From: Antedon mediterranea
Lineage: Eukaryota; Echinodermata; Crinoidea; Comatulida; Antedonidae
Length of the DNA: 64,000 nt
Assembly (NCBI RefSeq): GCF_964355755.1
Contig: NC_092672.1
Location: 21,264,501-21,328,500, forward strand
Direction of reading: 5' to 3'
Within the stretch, counting starts at the first letter, position 1, and every line of letters begins with the position of its first letter. The notes under the pieces were generated by a model that saw only the letters and a list, made by a program, of their open reading frames with translations, had not been told where the DNA came from and did no database searches. Position numbers and translations under genes: made by a program. Shown here piece by piece: positions 59,699-64,000 of the stretch.

Positions 59699-60600
59699 GT
59701 TTTAAATTTTATTGTTAAATTTGACTTTATTTTATAAAAATAATTGTATAAAAATTGATTATTATTATTGTTCCACAACACTTTCGGGTTGTTGAAAATG
59801 TTGTTTTTGTACATTAGCAACATTGACAAGAAAAATAAATTAACTTGTATTTTTCCGGGATGACACTATATCTTTAAAATTGCAGTATTTTAAATATTTT
59901 AATTTAGCTGGCAATACTTCAAAGAAGGCAATTAAAATAAACGTTTTTAATTTTGAATTAACCAGTGTTGAGGTCTCCTTTGTTTGGGTATTTATTACTT
60001 AACTTTTATTTCATTTTTTAAATTTAACAAAATAATTTCACAGCAATATTAATGCCGAAAATGTGGGGTTACTGATCAGTAGTGGTCTTGGCCTAGGTCT
60101 ATAGTAATTAGTTGTAACTCACCCTAGTCTTGTAGTAGTACTATGCCTAGTGCTACTACTAGGCCTAGGCTGTTACTAAAGTAGGTACTACTGTACCCTA
60201 GGCGCTAGAGAGGCCTGCTCTAGTTAGTGGCCTGTAGTACTAACTAATTATGATTAGTGCTCAATTAATTTATTATATTTAAGAATTATATACTTACCTA
60301 AGACATATTGCTAGCCTTTCATTTGCACTTACACTCTTTCTAAAAAAGGTGTCTTCCTTTTGTATTTTACCTCGTACCAAGTCTAAAATAGTATAGAACT
60401 GTTGCTCTGACATTCTGAAGTATTCATAAAATTTGTCTTCATGAGAAGACAATTCTCTGAACAATGTTTGGAATTCCCCATACATTGCCCTAGATTCATT
60501 AAATTGGGTGTACCCACAATCTACGTCTTTTTTGTCGACATTTTTGTCTTCTTAATAACAAATACATCAGAAGTACTTCTTCGCTGTCGTCTGCCATCAT
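58071..60600 (-). pseudogene. PIF/Harbinger DDE transposase gene (two exons, two frameshifts)
   Basis: Exon 1 (60600-60298) starts MMADDSEEVLLMYLLLRR, is frameshifted by one extra T at a TTT run (about 60508), then reads MYGEFQTLFRELSSHEDKFY and a helix-turn-helix-like part ending RLAICLR. Splicing GTAAGTATA...TTTTACAG joins it in frame to exon 2 (58822-58071): YLATGDSYKTISFSYRVGKT, CVGAIDGKHVVI (first Asp), FILIDVG then a one-base frameshift before AYGSQSDAGIF (second Asp), and RRIVENAFGFLAARWRVYQR (Glu). It ends TGDTVSMHK. It would cut and paste the element with the MADF protein. Apart from two single-base frameshifts it is full length. Its 1.47-kb intron contains exons 2 and 3 of the MADF gene on the opposite strand. 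Confidence 0.92.
59699..60297. other. 3' flank of the MADF gene inside the transposase intron
   Basis: AT-rich, with an AATAAA at about 59836 on the + strand that could end the MADF transcript. A cluster of CTAGGCCTAGG, GTAGTACTA and GGCGCTAG palindromes lies at 60085-60240. Confidence 0.5.
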
Positions 60601-60618
60601 GTATATTTTAACTTTAAT

Positions 60619-60648
60619 CAAAGATAGTGTAGTACTACACTATCTTTG
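60619..60648. mobile_element. 30-bp perfect palindrome with 7-bp TSD (minimal TIR element)
   Basis: The first half CAAAGATAGTGTAGT is followed immediately by its reverse complement. CTTTAAT stands directly on both sides (60612-60618 and 60649-60655). The half-site is identical to the TIR of the 1.62-kb element at 2745-4364, which also has a 7-bp TSD beginning CTT. It lies just upstream of the Harbinger transposase start codon, within the right end of the Harbinger. Confidence 0.8.
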
Positions 60649-60806
60649 CTTTAATTACTATCCATACAACAACAACTTTTTTTAACCGTTGGGGGCGTCA
60701 TCACAACGAAACGATTTCGGTTGAAGTGTGACCGCGATTGAGAACGATAAGTCACGACCGATATTTCACGTCCGATAGGTATCGGTTAGGTGTGACCGGG
60801 CCTTAA

Positions 60807-61842
60807 GACGATGCGCATGCGCTATGTTACGTTTAGACAATGTGTACTTGGGTACATTGATGAAAGTTTCCGAAGGCTAAAAATGATTTTATATGCCTAG
60901 TAGTCTGGTAAACATTTGATGAGATTTTTCCCAAGAACATGAAAACTCGTCTTGATATGATAGGCTAGCTTCTCCGCCAAATCAAACATTGAATGGATCA
61001 TTTATTATGCGAAAAAAATTAGATTTATTTCCCACCCAGACCCTGTCCTGTTCTGTGTGGTGGTGTAGCCTGTTGTGTGCCGGTCGGTGGTGGTATGTAG
61101 GCCTACCTTATTGGCGTTTTATTTGGAAGGTCATACGTACGAGTTGAGTAGCCCTACGAAGGAGGCCTAGGCCAGGACTAAACAATTAATAAACAAAACA
61201 ACTTGGCAACACGATTTTCAACAGTTGTTCAGTCTCATCGTACAATCAGCATACTGTACGTACGTACTCGATCTTTTTCATTTTGAAACAAAATGATCAT
61301 TGGTTGATTCGAAATCCATATTTAAATACCGCCCGCCCCATATAGCCAAATACGGTATGATAACCTACGTCATTCTTATCAGATGTTTGCGATCTGCAAC
61401 TCGATTTCTATACGTGTTTCACAAGTCTGTATTTTCAGACAAAAATCGCGGTCGAAATAAAAACAAATAAATAAAAAAAAGAAGACAATAAATACAGACT
61501 TGGGGCAAGTCTAAGCTTCTCACAAGCCTGTTGAAAATTTACACAATTATTTAAAACAACAGTACTAACAAATTATTAGTGATTTTAAAATGCACAAATA
61601 AATTAGTACCTGGTTTAAGCCATTTTTTTTCTGCCATCTGGTATGGGTGCATGTAGATATTCTTTAAAATGCTATTGAATCAGTTGAGCTTTATTAATAT
61701 TGATACAGTAGGCCTACGTCCACTGATGGGACCCCGACACTAAAGGCAACAATGAGATTTGTTTGGATAGAATAATGAAAATAGGCCTAGGGGCAGGGAC
61801 CTACTAGACTAGGCCTAACTAGTAATGGGAATGAATACTTAC
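60807..61842. other. Kolobok intron or deleted transposase core region
   Basis: Between the Harbinger and the THAP exon. No catalytic-core coding sequence is recognised on the - strand. A possible short exon-like piece (about 61670-61615, acceptor CAATAG, donor CCAGGTACTAAT, with a KEYLHAPIPDGRKK reading and one stop) is unproven. Confidence 0.4.
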
Positions 61843-62221
61843 AATAACAATTAACATCCTGTCTCCGGCGTTTGACAGAACTTGTCCTTTTGCGTTTCTC
61901 CGCAGTTTCACTATTTTTATTTTTTCTTATGGTCGGGACTGCATCGGCCACCTTAAGTTTTAGGGTGGATGGTAGTCCCAATTTTCTTTTCATCATACAG
62001 GACGACTCAAAACATTCGTTTTCCACAAAGTGAACGCTGCATATATTCATTAGGGCCTAGCTAGCTAGGCCTAGGAAAATCGGCTCTAGGAAAATCGGCT
62101 CTAGTAAACTGGACAAAACGAATCCACTGGCGTCTTATTCTGGGTTTTTTTGGAAAGCCAAAAAACTTACATCATCGTTTGAAGTAAGAACACAACCACC
62201 AACGACACAATTGACTGGCAT

Positions 62222-62582
62222 AATATCGGAAAATAATGTAAAACTTCGATGAAAATATACTCGCTCAATAGAGATACAATACAACACAATAAGATGGAGG
62301 GCCGGGATGGAGGAGATACTGTGGTGTACCACATGCAGTGCGACGGTGCACTCTGACCGAATTTCGGACGACTACAATTAGTGACGTCACGAACTGATTG
62401 GAATGTGACATTGCCGATTTTTAGGATTTCGTCACTCACCTTAAAATTTCCTCTATTAAACATCGTTAAATATCACTTTTTTCATAAAATTTTGCAAAAA
62501 ATGTTAAATATATCAATATATAGTTGTATGCAGAACGTATTTTGATGAAAAATTGCTACTTTTAAAACGTGTCATGTGATCT
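62222..62582 (-). promoter_or_regulatory. Right end and presumed promoter of the THAP transposase gene
   Basis: Contains a palindromic CRE-type word TGACGTCA at 62382-62389 about 165 bases upstream of the THAP ATG. The remainder to the TIR is AT-rich. A second open frame here (62463-62167) is a shadow. Confidence 0.35.
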
Positions 62583-62586
62583 TTAA

Positions 62587-62687
62587 TCGAAGAAGCGGAG
62601 AGCTATCCTATATGTGATGGATGTAAGGATGGAGGCAAAGCTGCCAAGAAAAGGAACACCAGGGCATTTTCTCCAAAAGTGTAAAAA
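62587..62687 (+). pseudogene. Unrecognised gene fragment of the outer element, 3' part
   Basis: Directly after the Kolobok TTAA the frame reads IEEAESYPICDGCKDGGKAA, KKRNTRAFSPKV, then stop. Read through the empty TTAA site it continues upstream as NQPQSRPTVYSGSEHNL at 53610-53670. CDGC is reminiscent of a metal-binding turn, but I do not recognise the family. Confidence 0.4.
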
Positions 62688-62965
62688 CTATGCTGAACTT
62701 TAAATAGACCTAATATTTTAAGCTTTGTACTAAGTTATGCCTTGGTAATGCTTAATTAAAATTATTAGTGTTCAAATGAGACTGTTTTCAAGTGTATTTT
62801 TATTTACATACATTTTAGAATTTAAAAGAAATGCAAGAATAAAAATATAAGTTGGCGGCCATATTGGAAAAATTTGCATAAATTTAAATAAAAAATAAAA
62901 AGGGCCTCCCTCATCGTTTTTTTAAAAATCCCGGACGATAAACTGGTTATTAATTTTATTTGGCC
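62688..62965. other. Right end of the outer element
   Basis: AT-rich 3' region and subterminal sequence ending in the outer TIR. No gene. Confidence 0.5.
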
Positions 62966-63860
62966 TAAAGATTACTATTTTTAATAATTTTTCTTCATTA
63001 CATGCTTTTTCTAGATGTCGACAGCCGGCATAAAATGTTGTTGCCTTCATAGCCTTAGCTTTTCGAATCACAATGGATCTTTGCGGCCTATAAATGATAA
63101 TGTGTCTTGGGCAGAGATCTTCACCTCAATTTTTCTAGTTCAGTGTACATTTTCAATCGAAATATTATTTAAGCCAAGATCAGTTTTAAATATGTCCTTT
63201 ACAAGGTGCATTTGATCTTTTCCTTGATGTCACCAAATCATAGGTTGTAGCTTCTAAAATGCCTTTCAACTCGTAGCAATTCAGCTTCCATGTAGCTATT
63301 GTATCCTGTTTAGATTTGATGTTTCACACATTCATGTCAAACTATCCGTTGTAGCTTTAAATTTATCCTTAATTTTTACTTTGAAGTTCCATAACATTTC
63401 TGTTTTTAGCAATGCTTGTTACTCTTTAGTGATGCTCTTTCCTTGTCAATCCTACTATTTATGTCAGCTGCTAAGCTACTCATTTCATCACTCAATGCAT
63501 TCATTCAACATTTTTTTATTCATAGCTTGTTCAGTAGGCTCAGTTTTTATACCTATACTATGAATTCGTGTTTTTCTTGTATTCATAGTTCAAGATAAAG
63601 CACTATTAATTGGTTATGAATACTCCTAGGCTTATATTCTTAGTAAAATGTAATACTTGCAGAATGATCAACTGTTGGGAATTAAATATTATACAGAGCA
63701 TTGTATGTCTTCACTCAGAGATGTCCATAGCACTTTAATTTTACTGTAAATAAGAATTTGAGTTCTCTACACTAAAGGTTATTCACATGACAGTTTGTAA
63801 TAGTGATATGTAAAAGGAATTTAATAATGAATCATAATCAACAGAAATAGAACAATTTAT
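62966..63860. repeat. Repeat R7, copy 2
   Basis: Continues the R7 sequence interrupted at 48850. It is collinear with 38830-40130 but without the 400-bp MITE-like insertion of that copy. Overlapping short open frames are not genes. Confidence 0.8.
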
Positions 63861-64000
63861 TTAATTAATTCAAATTGTTCAATATAATTTAAAATATTTA
63901 ATATTCCTGGAGTATTATCACAAATAGATAATCATTTCAATTTGTAGCATTCAAAATACAGTAGGAGGGTTTGTTTATAATTTTATAATTGTATTTTGAT
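63861..64000. other. AT-rich end of window
   Basis: No feature seen. Confidence 0.4.

Larger units (their letters stand above)
56746..60803. mobile_element. PIF/Harbinger DNA transposon, 4058 bp, two genes
   Basis: Ends AGGCCCGGTCACACCTTACC and (reverse complement) AGGCCCGGTCACACCTAACC form TIRs of about 24 bp with one mismatch. TAA is duplicated at 56743-56745 and 60804-60806, the Harbinger target. It carries both genes typical of the superfamily: a DDE transposase (-) and a MADF/Myb-type DNA-binding protein (+). Each has only a few disrupting changes, so the copy is full length but inactive. It is inserted in the Kolobok transposase gene. Confidence 0.93.
55847..62221 (-). pseudogene. THAP-domain Kolobok transposase relic
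   Basis: The first exon (62221-61843) starts MPVNCVVGGCVLTSNDDVSF and, after frameshifts, a W within RRQWIRFVQF, then NICSVHF and ADAVPTI: the C2CH zinc site and AVPTI box of a THAP DNA-binding domain, followed by a basic stretch (KRKR, KRRRQ). A 15-bp tandem duplication disrupts it near 62080-62110. Three downstream exons survive. Exon A (about 56505-56348) has KDVQKLSPHAQ, then VVEAFHGTILHFTPKMLGYS. Exon B (56241-56096) has ILAVLHYNENSGR and RFSLVFPRAKSGGYTL. Exon C (55974-55847) has PPPPVCSTFVRPDKD. The E-x-FH segment is probably the third catalytic acid of the DDE core. The exons for the earlier acidic residues are not found, and a Harbinger sits between THAP and core. Not functional. Confidence 0.75.
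53673..62582. mobile_element. Kolobok-like DNA transposon, 8.9 kb including a nested Harbinger
   Basis: The left end AGATCACATGACAC and the right end GTGTCATGTGATCT are perfect 14-bp inverted repeats, each bordered by TTAA (53669-53672 and 62583-62586). TTAA targets plus a THAP-domain transposase define the Kolobok superfamily. Without the 4.06-kb Harbinger and its TSD copy the element is about 4.85 kb. It carries two convergent genes: a P2RX7-ballast-like gene (+) and a THAP transposase relic (-). Across the insertion the outer frame SEHNL|IEEAESYP appears to continue, which supports precise TTAA integration into an outer-element exon. Confidence 0.85.
48851..62965. mobile_element. Outer 14.1-kb TIR DNA transposon (host of the nested stack)
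   Basis: The left end GGCAAAATAAAATTTATAAC and the right end (reverse complement GGCCAAATAAAATTAATAAC) agree at 31 of 33 bases. TAA flanks both sides (48848-48850 and 62966-62968). The second R7 copy at about 38830 has TGTTTAAAGATTAC without the element, which confirms the borders and the 3-bp TSD. A 3-bp TAA target suggests PIF/Harbinger-like integration, but I see no transposase that clearly belongs to this layer. Removing the nested elements leaves about 5.2 kb. Confidence 0.85.

Noticed and set aside
1-64000. Complete host genes, bacterial operons, ribosome binding sites or riboswitches
   Set aside because: Only two ankyrin exons look like host coding sequence. All other coding-like sequence belongs to transposons, with spliceosomal introns throughout.

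Overview
This window is AT-rich, intron-dominated animal DNA with almost no host coding sequence. The recurring word TAGGCCTA/CCTAGG, the transposon families present (Kolobok-like with THAP, PIF/Harbinger with a MADF partner, hAT-like, Helitrons, CR1/Jockey-group LINEs, a Ty3/Gypsy element) and a P2RX7 C-terminal-like domain gene suggest a marine invertebrate deuterostome, most likely an echinoderm. That assignment is an inference. Nothing bacterial or organellar was seen.

Host gene: two candidate 99-bp exons on the + strand, 32055-32153 and 44864-44962, each encode exactly one 33-residue ankyrin repeat in phase 0. The second has perfect AG/GT borders. The first has lost the GT of its donor. 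Most of the window is probably intronic sequence of a large ankyrin-repeat gene that has been locally duplicated: the same blocks of intron (here called R1, R2, R4, R5, R6, R7) recur in the same order at about 1.5-22 kb, 35-40 kb and 45-64 kb.

Layout: 0.6-1.0 kb Helitron 3' fragment. 1.5-2.7 kb R2 with a LINE tail. 2.7-4.4 kb a TIR element with 7-bp TSD. 4.4-9.3 kb an unequal tandem duplication over a hAT-like element (8-bp TSD). 9.3-12.8 kb R5/R6. 12.8-14.2 kb Helitron. 14.2-18.0 kb broken LINE. 18.0-22.3 kb R1/R2/R4/R5. 23.6-29.2 kb a young Ty3/Gypsy element whose left LTR contains a solo LTR. 29-35 kb short palindromes, tRNA-like sequences, one ankyrin exon and a Helitron. 35-40 kb R1/R7. 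40-45 kb unremarkable sequence and the second ankyrin exon. 45-48.8 kb R6/R1. 48.85-62.97 kb a nested stack of DNA transposons. 63-64 kb R7.

The nested stack is the most interesting part. An outer 14.1-kb TIR element (TSD TAA, with the empty site visible in the second R7 copy at about 38.8 kb) was invaded by an 8.9-kb Kolobok-like element (TSD TTAA, 14-bp perfect TIRs), which was in turn invaded by a 4.06-kb Harbinger element (TSD TAA), which holds a 30-bp palindromic mini-element (7-bp TSD). The Kolobok-like element carries a THAP-type transposase relic on the - strand and, convergently, a three-exon gene for the Cys-rich ballast domain otherwise known as the cytoplasmic tail of the P2X7 receptor. 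The Harbinger carries a transposase and a MADF-BESS gene whose exons interlock on opposite strands. All four of these genes are disrupted by frameshifts or stops here.
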